Part shown: positions 34,983 to 43,885 of the stretch, one piece after another
Position numbering within the stretch: position 1 is the first letter of the stretch
Layout of the letters: every line of letters begins with the position of its first letter
DNA from: Ignavibacteria bacterium
Lineage (GTDB): Bacteria; Bacteroidota; Ignavibacteria; Tepidaquicellales; Tepidaquicellaceae
Direction of reading: 5' to 3'
DNA: 64,000 bases
Assembly: GCA_016710985.1 (NCBI GenBank)
Contig: JADJTX010000003.1
Span: 124,001-188,000, forward strand
The notes under the pieces: model-generated
What the model was told of the DNA's origin: nothing
The model's database searches: none
What the model saw: only the letters and a program-made list of their open reading frames with translations
Made by a program: the position numbers and the translations under genes

Positions 34983-35303
34983 CTAATCTGTAATTTCTTC
35001 TACTTTCACATCCTTGAGAAAATCTCCCAGTTCATCGTTATCATAAGTACCGTAAGCGTCTATGATAATTCCCATCGTTCCGTTGTTTGCTCTTACTCCA
35101 TAAAGTACCGCCATGTCATCCGGATTAGAATCCCCTTCGAATCTGTAAACTCTTTCTATTGTAAGTTCGGTCGGCTGAAATATTTCATTAGTTTGTTTTG
35201 AAATCATCCCGCCTTCGATGAGTTCAAAGTCATTTATATATCCTTTTTCTCTTAGAGCAGGAATGACCTGTGATAGCGTTGACATGTAATTTTGATTAAG
35301 CAT
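34983..35303 (-). CDS. Small conserved protein (Bacteroidota family often mislabelled phosphoribosylpyrophosphate synthetase)
   Basis: The protein has 106 residues. The pattern ALREKGYINDFELIEGG, VYRFEGDSNPDDMAVLYGVR and IIIDAYGTYDNDELGDFL fits a small family common in Bacteroidota. Members are often labelled as phosphoribosylpyrophosphate synthetase, though they are far too short to be that enzyme. The true function is unknown. It has no signal peptide or membrane segment. It converges on dinB, whose array-bounded 3' end lies 6 bases from this gene's stop. Confidence 0.72.
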   Translation of the reverse strand: MLNQNYMSTLSQVIPALREKGYINDFELIEGGMISKQTNEIFQPTELTIERVYRFEGDSNPDDMAVLYGVRANNGTMGIIIDAYGTYDNDELGDFLKDVKVEEITD

Positions 35304-35360
35304 ATTTTAATTTAATGACAAATTATATTTGATATAAACACAATTACTCAATACCCAATA

Positions 35361-35702
35361 CTAATTACGAAACAGCGCTAATGAGAATTTAAACAATTCC
35401 GCGTACATAAGCTTACCTTTAACCGCAGGATCGTTCTCCATTATGCTTTTAGCTTCTGCTTCGTTATCAGCTTCAAGAATTGCTATCCCGCAGTCCTTTT
35501 CTGTCATTGGTTCATTTACTGTTCGCCCGGCAAGAAATAAAACTTTCTTTTCAAACAGGTCCTGTAAATATCTGAAGTGAACTCCGATAAGCTGGTTCTC
35601 CTTTTCTGTCCAGGCACTGTGATCACAGTACCGGGGATAGAGATGAAGAAAGTAACAGTAGTATTTTTTCTTTTTATCCATTTGAAAATAATTAAACAAC
35701 AT
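35361..35702 (-). CDS. YciI family protein
   Basis: The protein has 113 residues; the Met at 35681 is an alternative start. The YciI-like ferredoxin-type fold is suggested by YYCYFLHLYPRY, FLAGRTVNEP, GIAILEADNEAEAKSIMEND (a typical D-P active-site region, ENDPAVKG) and the final strand AELFKFSLA. The function is uncertain; YCII proteins are proposed to be small enzymes. The stop TAG is within a short ACTCAAT/ACCCAAT/ACTAATT heptamer run. Confidence 0.82.
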   Translation of the reverse strand: MLFNYFQMDKKKKYYCYFLHLYPRYCDHSAWTEKENQLIGVHFRYLQDLFEKKVLFLAGRTVNEPMTEKDCGIAILEADNEAEAKSIMENDPAVKGKLMYAELFKFSLALFRN

Positions 35703-35813
35703 TACACTTTTTTATTTTAAATATCCATTCGATTTTTGAAACCGGAAATACGGTTTTATTATTTTAGTTTAAATAAAATTTATTTAATTTGTTTAAACTA
35801 ATTCTAAAATGAT

Positions 35814-35903
35814 ATGGATACTTTTAAAAAGGGCGAGGAAGCTGCATTTAAAGGAAAAGTGCTTTCACTAGAAGAGTTGAAAAAAGAAGTTAAAAAATGT
35901 TAA
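35814..35903 (+). CDS. Small ORF, 29 residues
   Basis: The ORF reads MDTFKKGEEAAFKGKVLSLE and then ELKKEVKKC. The charged KGKVLSLEELKKEV resembles the toxin-binding tail of small antitoxins, but no partner gene follows. It may be a remnant or not translated. Confidence 0.25.
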   Translation: MDTFKKGEEAAFKGKVLSLEELKKEVKKC

Positions 35904-35966
35904 CATGGTCACAACCTGCCCCTCTCTGAACTTAAAATAAATAATAAAAAATTTCATTCAACTCCA

Positions 35967-37277
35967 TTACTTAACCGGTTTCTGTGGATCCAAACTATAA
36001 AGCAGACTTTGCTTCTCCTCTTCCGACAGGGATTCCTGAATTAGTCTGGCGCTTGCACCGAATGTAAGATAGCTCCAAATCCAAGTGATCAGTATTGAGA
36101 CTTTATTTTTGAATCCAACCTGATAAAATAAATGCAGCAGCAGCCACATTATCCATCCTAAAAACCCCGTGAATTTAATTCCAAGTACTTCAGCTACAGC
36201 ATCTTTTCTGCCTATGGTAGCCATGCTTCCTTTATCGAGATATTTAAATGGTTTTATTTTTTTATCTTTCAATTTATCAATAATAGCAGAAGCAGCATAT
36301 CTTCCTTCCTGCATTGCAACTGCCGACACTCCGGGAAGTGCCTTACCGTTCTCATCTTTGAAATCAGATATGTCCCCTATCGCAAATATTTCAGGATATT
36401 CATCAAATGAGCAATACCGGTTTACTATTAGTCTTTTCTGTCTGTCAGTCGGAAGTCCGAATGTATTGGTAAGACCGACTGCTTCGACACCAGCTGCCCA
36501 GATAATGATATCTGCCGTGATTATTTTTTCTCCTTCAGGAGTTTTAATGTAAATCTTGTGATCTTCTATGTTTAGAACTCTCGAATTGAGTTTAACATTA
36601 ACATTTCTTTTTTCGAGACGCTTCTTTGCGTAAACTGAAAGTTTACGGTCGAATGTAGGAAGCAGGTCAGAGCCGGCTTCAATAAGAACTATGTGAGCTT
36701 TTCTTGTATCAATATTTCTGAAATCATCATTGATAATGCTGTTGGCAAGTTCTGCTATCGAGCCTGCAAGCTCAACACCGGTAGGACCTCCGCCAATGAT
36801 GACATACTTCAGAAGCTCACCTGATCTGTCGGGATGATTTTCAGCTTCTTCGAATGACATTAGTATTTTATTCCTTATCCTTAAGGCATTCAGAAGATTC
36901 TTTAATCCCAGAGTATATTTCATCCAGTCGTTCTTTCCGAAATAACCCGTTTTTGCGCCTGCTGCCAAAATCAGAAAATCATAAGAAATTTTTTTGTCGT
37001 CGAGAAGTATTGTTTTATTTTCTTTGTCAATTCCGGTAACCTCGTCCATCAGTACAGTTACATTTTTTTTCCTGTGCATTAAAGACCTGATAGGGATGGC
37101 AATATCAGCAGGACTTAACACCGCTGTCGCAACCTGGTAGAGCAATGGCTGAAATAAGTGATGATTGGATCTGTCGATTAATGTAATGTGCAGGCTTTTA
37201 TCTTTAGCTAATTTTTTTACCGCCTGCAGTCCTCCGAATCCGGCTCCGACTACAACAATGTGTTTCTTATTTTCCAT
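35967..37277 (-). CDS. ndh: Type II NADH dehydrogenase (NAD(P)/FAD-dependent oxidoreductase)
   Basis: The protein has 436 residues. The FAD-binding Rossmann motif at the N-terminus is GAGFGGLQAVKKL, the NADH-binding motif VIIGGGPTGVELAGSIAE, and the second FAD contact IFAIGDISDF. A C-terminal hydrophobic stretch (FLGWIMWLLLHLFYQVGF) would anchor the protein to the membrane, as in NDH-2 enzymes, which pass electrons from NADH to quinone without pumping protons. The gene stands alone; its 5' side carries a long heptamer-built hairpin shared with the divergent ybjQ-like gene. Confidence 0.9.
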   Translation of the reverse strand: MENKKHIVVVGAGFGGLQAVKKLAKDKSLHITLIDRSNHHLFQPLLYQVATAVLSPADIAIPIRSLMHRKKNVTVLMDEVTGIDKENKTILLDDKKISYDFLILAAGAKTGYFGKNDWMKYTLGLKNLLNALRIRNKILMSFEEAENHPDRSGELLKYVIIGGGPTGVELAGSIAELANSIINDDFRNIDTRKAHIVLIEAGSDLLPTFDRKLSVYAKKRLEKRNVNVKLNSRVLNIEDHKIYIKTPEGEKIITADIIIWAAGVEAVGLTNTFGLPTDRQKRLIVNRYCSFDEYPEIFAIGDISDFKDENGKALPGVSAVAMQEGRYAASAIIDKLKDKKIKPFKYLDKGSMATIGRKDAVAEVLGIKFTGFLGWIMWLLLHLFYQVGFKNKVSILITWIWSYLTFGASARLIQESLSEEEKQSLLYSLDPQKPVK

Positions 37278-37336
37278 TTTAATGTTTGGCGAAATTACTC
37301 TTTATAAAATATTAATTAAACATTGAAATAAATATC

Positions 37337-37478
37337 GTGAGACGTAAGACGTGAGACGTGAGACGCAAGACGTGAGAAGTGAGACGTGAGATGTGAAAGG
37401 TGAAAGGTGAAAGCACCTCCACCTTTAAGTCTCGCGTCTAGCGTCTTACGTCTTACGTCTCGCGTACTACGTTTGACC
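37337..37478. repeat. Hairpin made of two opposed heptamer arrays
   Basis: From 37337 there are about 11 units of GTGAGAC, GTAAGAC, GCAAGAC or GTGAAAG type. From 37418 the complementary words (GTCTCGC, GTCTAGC, GTCTTAC) follow. The arms pair over about 60 bases. It lies between two divergent genes, so it is in the leader or promoter region of both rather than at a 3' end. Confidence 0.85.
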
Positions 37479-37525
37479 TTTATATATATCCCAAATTCAA
37501 TATCTTTGTAAAAAAAAATTAAATC

Positions 37526-37858
37526 ATGGATAAAAGTTTTATTACAACTGCGTTCACTTTTGAAGGATGTACAATTACGAAAAATCTCGGAGTAGTGAGA
37601 GGTATAATAGTCCGTTCGAGAAATATCTTTGCCAACATTGGCGCAGGGTTTCAGACACTGGTCGGCGGAGATATTACTCTTTACACTGAACTCTGTGAAA
37701 AGACAAGAGCAGATGCGTTTGATCTGATGGTTCAGCATGCGGAAGAAGTCGGAGCAAATGCAATTATCGGAATGCGTTATGACGCAAATGAAATTTCTGC
37801 CGGAGTGACTGAAGTGCTGGCGTATGGAACGGCTGTAGTAGTGGAACGCAGAACGTGA
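37526..37858 (+). CDS. YbjQ family (UPF0145) heavy-metal-binding-domain protein
   Basis: The protein has 110 residues. The family pattern is clear: the first strand and helix, the central GVVRGIIVRSRNIFANIGAG, the helix YTELCEKTRADAFDLMVQHA and the strand-turn GANAIIGMRYDANEI. YbjQ proteins form pentamers; their role is not established. The stop TGA (37856-37858) overlaps the start of another GTGAGAG/GTTTCAC word array. Confidence 0.88.
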   Translation: MDKSFITTAFTFEGCTITKNLGVVRGIIVRSRNIFANIGAGFQTLVGGDITLYTELCEKTRADAFDLMVQHAEEVGANAIIGMRYDANEISAGVTEVLAYGTAVVVERRT

Positions 37859-38070
37859 GAGATGAAGGTCGCGAAAAGCGTTTCACGTTTGACGTTTTGC
37901 CAGGTAAAAAAATTAGCATATAAAATTTAAATTAAAATACCGTAACTTTACACAGTTCATATAAATATCTGTTTCGGAAGAGCAGATTCACATCCTGAGA
38001 GCCATTCATATCGATTCGCCGGAATTAACAAAAATCATTAAGTAAATTTTTTAAACGGAGGATTACCAGC

Positions 38071-38385
38071 ATGGCATTGAGCCGCAACGAAGTAAAATCA
38101 ATTTTCCTAAACGCTTTAACACGTGTAGCAAACTTTAACAACTCTGACCCGGAAATTGAAGAGAATACTTTCAGCAATTTTCATAACTTCCATAAAATCA
38201 TTCTGCTTACAGCCATCAAAGGACTGATGCATAACAGAACATTCACCTACTACGGGAAGATCTATTGCTATAACATAACTCTGAATAAAAATATATACAA
38301 TCAGTGAGCTACATTCGGAGACTGCATTGACTACATTGAAAATTTTCAGCTGGAAATGGAAAGAGAAGATAACATTAACTTATAA
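38071..38385 (+). CDS. Small protein of unknown function, frame broken near its C-terminus
   Basis: The frame from ATG 38071 follows a strong ribosome binding site (GGAGG, 11 bases upstream) and codes for 78 residues before a stop at 38307. Another frame then reads ATFGDCIDYIENFQLEMERE to a stop at 38385. This looks like the rest of a ~105-residue protein after a one-base indel near 38303. I do not recognise a family. The sequence is rich in aromatic residues (FSNFHNFHKIILL) and has no signal peptide. Confidence 0.6.
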
Positions 38386-38397
38386 TATTAATAAGCT

Positions 38398-39615
38398 ATG
38401 AAAGTAACCGTTAGTTTAATGATCATTATTTTAATGACATCAGGATATTCATATTCCCGGTCAATAGATACTGTTACCTACCAGGTGAATACGATCGGAG
38501 CGTCTGAGCTGCAGGTCTGGATTTTTCTGAATTTGAGAGACGATGAAAGGATAAGCAGGAGAAATAATATGACGCAGTTCAATTCTGAATATAAGATCGA
38601 GATAAGAAATAATGAAAATGACGCAACGGCAGGAAGCGGAATTATAAACTGGAATCAAATCTCTCCCAATAATAAATTCATAATAGGAAAGTTTGAACTT
38701 AGCAAGAATCTTATTCAGGAAATTGTTAAACCGGAAAATAATTATTATTTATTTACTCAAAGCGATATTAAGGTCATAATAAATAATCAGAGCGATACAA
38801 CCATAGAAAGAAATATTGTGATCTCTCCTGCAGAATTAAAGGACGCCACTTTACAAAAATTAATTTTCAGTGAAGAGTATTTCAACATGCTCTTAAAAAA
38901 ATACGGAGACGCTTCTTTCCTTTACGGAAATTATATTGATGCCGGAGCTGAGGTGAATACTGATGATTCAAGCCAAAGCAATTATGTCATGCAATTTAAC
39001 TATACTGCGCCATTACTTTTTTCAAAGTACTTCAGCATAGCTGCCTCAGGCAGATTTTCAACAAAAAGTAATGATCCTCTCAGCAGGTTTTCCGTCTTTC
39101 CGATGTATAATTATCTCTACTTTAATAAAGCTGTCCCCATGCAGCTGACATTATTCTCCGGCATTGAAGGTAACCAGAATTTTACAACACAGATGTTTTC
39201 AGCCGGCGGAGGCGCGCAGGCGATCATTCCAAACTTTATCAATTTTACAGGCGGTGAAAACAGGATCAGATTAAAACCGATTTTAAAAGTTGGAATGAAA
39301 TGGCTCAAAGAATACAGAACAGAAGACAGATCCGGGCAACTTGGAAATGACGGACAGATCTTCGGTGAATTATATTATTTCATTCCGGTATATAAATCTT
39401 ACAGCATACTTCTTACCGGCAATACATTTAATAATTTTACAGGAAATACAAGCGGCAACGGCTGGCTTTATCAGTATAATCTCACACTGGGAGTTGAACT
39501 CCCGGTTACAGGTTTTAATGTAATTGCAAAATATTCACAGGGTTCGAATGACGTTAACTATGAATATGACTCACAGCTGATCCTCGGATTGATGATGGGA
39601 TTGTTTGAAAGATAA
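38398..39615 (+). CDS. Putative outer-membrane beta-barrel protein
   Basis: The protein has 405 residues. The signal peptide MKVTVSLMIIILMTSGYSYS is followed by a ~140-residue soluble region and then alternating amphipathic strands (FSIAASGRFSTKSND; KPILKVGMKWLKEY; LTLGVELPVTGFNVIAKYSQ), ending LILGLMMGLF-ER. An outer-membrane barrel is inferred from this pattern; the function is unknown. It starts 13 bases after the small gene upstream (if repaired) and may be in an operon with it. Confidence 0.65.
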   Translation: MKVTVSLMIIILMTSGYSYSRSIDTVTYQVNTIGASELQVWIFLNLRDDERISRRNNMTQFNSEYKIEIRNNENDATAGSGIINWNQISPNNKFIIGKFELSKNLIQEIVKPENNYYLFTQSDIKVIINNQSDTTIERNIVISPAELKDATLQKLIFSEEYFNMLLKKYGDASFLYGNYIDAGAEVNTDDSSQSNYVMQFNYTAPLLFSKYFSIAASGRFSTKSNDPLSRFSVFPMYNYLYFNKAVPMQLTLFSGIEGNQNFTTQMFSAGGGAQAIIPNFINFTGGENRIRLKPILKVGMKWLKEYRTEDRSGQLGNDGQIFGELYYFIPVYKSYSILLTGNTFNNFTGNTSGNGWLYQYNLTLGVELPVTGFNVIAKYSQGSNDVNYEYDSQLILGLMMGLFER

Positions 39616-39750
39616 TTTTTTTTCTGCCGAGAATTTTACTATAGCCGAAGGATATTTTTTAATTTTTCACTTCATTTGTAACAGATAACTCATTTTAATA
39701 TCACCATAGAATTATAAAGTTAGTTTGTTAAAATTTGTCAGTTAACATCA

Positions 39751-41685
39751 TTACGGTTTTACAATGCTAATGTAATTATTTGAATTGTTAAAAGCTGTTA
39801 AAAGATCTGACAGATCAGTGTTTCCATCACCATTTATATCCGTGCTGATATATCCTGAAGAATATGACAGTGCATCAATATGAATAAGTAAAATATCTAT
39901 TATGTCTATGGTTCCGTTCTGATTAACATCACCGCTGTAAACAGCAAACCTTACAGGTGATGAATCCACCATTTTCAAATTATTTCCGTATGCCTGTGAC
40001 TGGATTGATGTAAAATCATAATTCATTGTTGATCCTGATATAAATATTTCTCCTCCTGATTTACTCCAGGTTTCAATCACATTCCTGTGCTTAATAACTA
40101 TATAATAAATTCCGTCCGGTGCATTAAAGAATTTGAATGATCCGGTAAATGAGACAGGGTTTATGACCGCTGATGAAGAATCAATTATCAGGTAAGGCGA
40201 AGTACTTACGTGCAGATATGCCCTTACAGTATCACTCATATTAAGAGTCCCTGTTGATGAGAAATAATAGCCTTCCGGAATGATTTTGATATTTAATCTC
40301 ACGATATTACCAAGAGTATACAGAAATGCTTTACCTGTATAATTATTATACTCATACGCTCCGATTATCAGATCAGAAAACCCGTCATCATTCACATCCC
40401 CGGCTGAAGAAAGTGCCAGTCCGAACCTGTCATTAGTTCCTTCCCCTGATAAAACCATATCGTAAACATTATTCATATTCAATCCTCCATTATAAATGTA
40501 AACTTTAGAAAATGTATCATATATCCATGCGGCAACCATAACGTCACCGTAACCGTCTCCATTCAAATCACCTGCTGACGAAACACGGAATCCGAATAAC
40601 AGAGAGCCCGGTTCACTTAATGTTATATCAGCAACGTTATCCATATTACTGCCGCCGAAAAAAACATAAGCAAAGTCACGGTAATTATAAAACCCGTTCA
40701 TCCCAGCAATTATATCTGAATAACCATCACCGTTTACATCACCTGCATCCGAAAGAGTGCTTCCGAACTGATCGTCAAAGGCACCTCCGGTCATAATTAA
40801 ATCAGCCGTATTATTCATATTTTTACCGCCATAGAATAAAAAAACTTTGCCGCTAAAGTCACTAAATAATGCACCAACCATTGCGTCAGCATATCCGTCA
40901 CCATTCACATCACCAGCCCCTGAAACTGCCTGACCGAATTTATCATAATCATCTTCTCCTGTCATTATCACATCTGCGGTATTATTCATGGTTGACCCTC
41001 CGTAAAATATGTAAGCTCTGCCCTGATCATTTCCGGATTGTGAAGCTCCTATAATTACATCAGCATAACCGTCTGCATTGACATCACCTGCATCAGATAA
41101 TGAGACTCCAAAAAAGTCACCAATAGCTTCGGCGCTAAGGATCACATCGGGAGTAGTATCCATTACCGTACCTCCGTAAAATATATAAACTATACCGGCA
41201 TCACTTTGATAAGAAAGAGCTGATATTATTACATCCGAAAATCCATCCCTATTGACATCACCGGCTGTAGATACGGAATATCCAAATAAAATTCCGGGAG
41301 AATCACCGTAAAGAATAACATCAGGAATTGTGTCGAAATTTATTCCTCCGAAATAAATGTATGCCTTTCCTGCATTAGTTCCTGCCTCGTCACTATGCAT
41401 GGCACCTATAATAAAGTCATCATACCCGTCTGCGTTTACATCGCCGGCTGCTTTTACAGAATAACCGAAATAGCCGCCTGCATTGACTCCTGTCATAGTT
41501 CTTTTTTGAAAATTTTCTGTGACCGGATATTCTGAAGAAGTTATCCTGTTCCCGTTCTCATCTCCGTCTGAAACATTGTTATTGATTCTGTTTTGGGGAA
41601 TTGCCGTTGAGGTTAAAATGAATAATATAAGTACAACAGGGATTGCGGAAAAAATAAATTTGAATTTTGAGAAATTCGTTTTCAT
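39751..41685 (-). CDS. Secreted FG-GAP (integrin alpha-like) repeat protein with dockerin-like module
   Basis: The protein has 644 residues. A GGAGG site lies just before the ATG. After a signal peptide (IFSAIPVVLILFILTSTAIP) come about seven FG-GAP repeats, each with a calcium-binding loop of the form GDVNADGYDDFIIGA and FGxSVSxAGDVN, predicting a seven-bladed propeller. The C-terminal ~170 residues are the shared module: VRAYLHVSTSPYLIIDSS, VIKHRNVIETWS, YGNNLKMVDSSPVRFAVYSG, then GDVNQNGTIDIIDI and TDINGDGNTDLSDL, ending ISIVKP. It is extracellular by prediction; the ligand is unknown. Confidence 0.88.
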   Translation of the reverse strand: MKTNFSKFKFIFSAIPVVLILFILTSTAIPQNRINNNVSDGDENGNRITSSEYPVTENFQKRTMTGVNAGGYFGYSVKAAGDVNADGYDDFIIGAMHSDEAGTNAGKAYIYFGGINFDTIPDVILYGDSPGILFGYSVSTAGDVNRDGFSDVIISALSYQSDAGIVYIFYGGTVMDTTPDVILSAEAIGDFFGVSLSDAGDVNADGYADVIIGASQSGNDQGRAYIFYGGSTMNNTADVIMTGEDDYDKFGQAVSGAGDVNGDGYADAMVGALFSDFSGKVFLFYGGKNMNNTADLIMTGGAFDDQFGSTLSDAGDVNGDGYSDIIAGMNGFYNYRDFAYVFFGGSNMDNVADITLSEPGSLLFGFRVSSAGDLNGDGYGDVMVAAWIYDTFSKVYIYNGGLNMNNVYDMVLSGEGTNDRFGLALSSAGDVNDDGFSDLIIGAYEYNNYTGKAFLYTLGNIVRLNIKIIPEGYYFSSTGTLNMSDTVRAYLHVSTSPYLIIDSSSAVINPVSFTGSFKFFNAPDGIYYIVIKHRNVIETWSKSGGEIFISGSTMNYDFTSIQSQAYGNNLKMVDSSPVRFAVYSGDVNQNGTIDIIDILLIHIDALSYSSGYISTDINGDGNTDLSDLLTAFNNSNNYISIVKP

Positions 41686-42036
41686 CTCTGAATCCTCCGA
41701 GTTAAAGTTATAAAAAGTTATACAACTTCTCCGAAGTCTTTTGCCAAGGGTTCTATAGAGAGGAATAAATTTTTAGTGGAATAGAACTGAATTCTAAATT
41801 AAAGAACTATGAAGAATTGTATGTTTTGAGTTGGTGTAAGATATCCAGATAATATTAATTTCAATTTTAGTTTTGCCCTCCTTTTACAATTAAAATTCTA
41901 AATTTTCTTACATTCAAAATTAAATCCCTTTGAGAATGTATACAATTCAAAAGTATTTCCTCCATAAAGAGTAATTTGAATTTATTTCAACTGGTTCACC
42001 CTGAGTCTTGCCTATAGCTTATTGCATCTCACATAA
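41686..42036. other. Intergenic, nothing definite
   Basis: About 350 A/T-rich bases between two co-directional minus-strand genes. It should hold the promoter of the FG-GAP gene. I see no gene, array or clear hairpin. Confidence 0.5.
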
Positions 42037-43676
42037 TCATTTTGTTAAAATCATTTTTTTGGTTTCAACAAAATTCTCTGTTTCCATTTTATAAAAATAT
42101 GTACCGCTTGTGTACTTAGAAGCATCCCATTCAACTGAGTAACTTCCTGCAGGTAGTTTTTCACTTACTAATGTTTCAATTTCATTTCCAAGAATATTGT
42201 AAATCTTCAAAGAGACAAATCCCAAATCAGAAATCCCAAATCCCAATTTCGTAACAGGATTAAACGGATTCGGATAGTTTTGCTTCAATTGAAAATGTCC
42301 GGGCACTTCATTTGAAATTTGATGAATGCCGACTGACTGTGAGTATTTTACAGTGATGTAATCAGTATTATTTCCGTTTACTATGCTGTAGCCGGTAACA
42401 TACACGTTCCCCGAAACGTCTACTGTTACTGAACTTGCTTCATCGCTGTTACCCTGCGGTCCGTTATATCTTTGTACCCAAAGGGAATCACCGGATGAAT
42501 TATATTTTATTGTGGCATAGTCTCTGTCGAATGCAACTCCTGCGCTCCCTCCCGTGACATACACATTTCCGAAGCCATCCAAAGCAACTGATTGTGCCCA
42601 ATCAAAAACATTTCCCGGTCCGTTATATTTTCGTACCCACTGCTCAGCTCCGGTAGAGTTATATTTTATTGTGGCGTAGCCATAACCTGTTGCACCGGTA
42701 GCATAACCGGTCACAAACACATTCGCAGAGTCATCAACTGCAAGTGAGCGGGCAACATCCAAACCACCTGCCGGTCCGTTATATCTTGATACCCATTGTT
42801 CAGCTCCGGATGAATTATATTTTATTGTGGCGAAGTCCTCTAATGTTCCGTTTCCTTTACTGTATCCGGTCACATACACATTTCCCGAACCATCCAATGC
42901 GAGAGAGTATGCAATGTCAGTATTATTCCCGGGACCGTTATATCTTGATACCCATTGTTCAATTCCGGATGAGTTGTATTTTATCGTTGCATAATCATCA
43001 GCTGTTCCGGTTCCTATACTCCATCCAGTAACATACACATTCCCTGGATATCTAACGCCATTGAAAATACTTTATCAATACTATTACCCGGTCCGTTATA
43101 TCTCGATACCCATTGTTCAACTCCGGATGAGTTGTATTTTATCGTGGCATAGTCATTTGAAGTTCCGGTTCCCGGACTCGAACCTGAAACATAAACATTT
43201 CCGGAGCCATCAACAGAGATTGTGGTTGCTTCGTCTCCGCTGTTCCCCGGCGGTCCGTTATATCTTCTCACCCATAACGAATCACCTGATGAGTTATACT
43301 TTATCGTTGCATAGTCATGATGTCCTCCGCTTCCAAAACTTGTGCCCGTTACATACACGTTCCCTGTACCGTCAACAGCAATTGAAGATGCCGCATCAAA
43401 ACCGGTTCCCGTCGGACCATTGTATATTGCCGCCCATTGCTGGATGCCGGCGGAATTGTATTTTATTGTAGCATAGTCATTTGATGTAACGTTTCCTGTG
43501 GTCGACCCGGTAACATAAACATTCCCCGAGCCGTCAACTACGACCGAAGCTGCATTATCAGCCCCGTTCACCGCTCCGTTATATCTTGCTGCCCATTCCT
43601 GTGTTACCTGTGAGTAAGACAGATTCAGAAAAATTAATGTAAAGAGTAAAAAGAAGATGATCTTAATCGATTTCAT
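42037..43676 (-). CDS. Secreted SBBP-repeat protein with T9SS type A domain, one frame break
   Basis: The pieces 43676-43014 and 43038-42037 form one protein of about 545 residues, broken near 43045 inside a repeat (ALDIQG in one frame, NVYVTGWSIG in the next). A signal peptide (KIIFFLLFTLIFLNLSYS) is followed by SBBP repeats (VDGSGNVYVTGSTTG; YATIKYNSSGVEQWVSRYNG) and a T9SS type A domain (NYPNPFNPVTKLGFG, ending TKKMILTK). Its neighbour at 43879-45741 has the same repeats but the dockerin-like ending. In the T9SS domain, five AAATCCC-type heptamers (42217-42251) encode LGFGISDLGF. The single indel is probably an assembly error. Confidence 0.83.
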
Positions 43677-43735
43677 GCTTTATTTGAAGTTACCTATTCC
43701 AAAGAACAAATCAAACATTACATGTAATCCTTCAT

Positions 43736-43885
43736 CATGTATTGTGTATTGTGTATTGTGTTGTGTATGGGGGGTGTGTATTGTGTATTGTGTATTAAGT
43801 TTATTATTTTCTTTTTTACATTAAATTTTGATCTTAAGTACAAATCCCAAATCCGAAATTCCAAATTACTAATTGAAATCACGGT
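43736..43885. repeat. Two heptamer arrays: GTATTGT (43736-43797) and AAATCCC/AAATTCC (43846-43885)
   Basis: The first array lies just upstream of the SBBP/T9SS gene start. The second abuts the stop (43879-43881) of the SBBP/dockerin-like gene. Both have a 7-bp period with unrelated words. The same AAATCCC words occur inside the coding region at 42217 and 46101. Confidence 0.85.
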
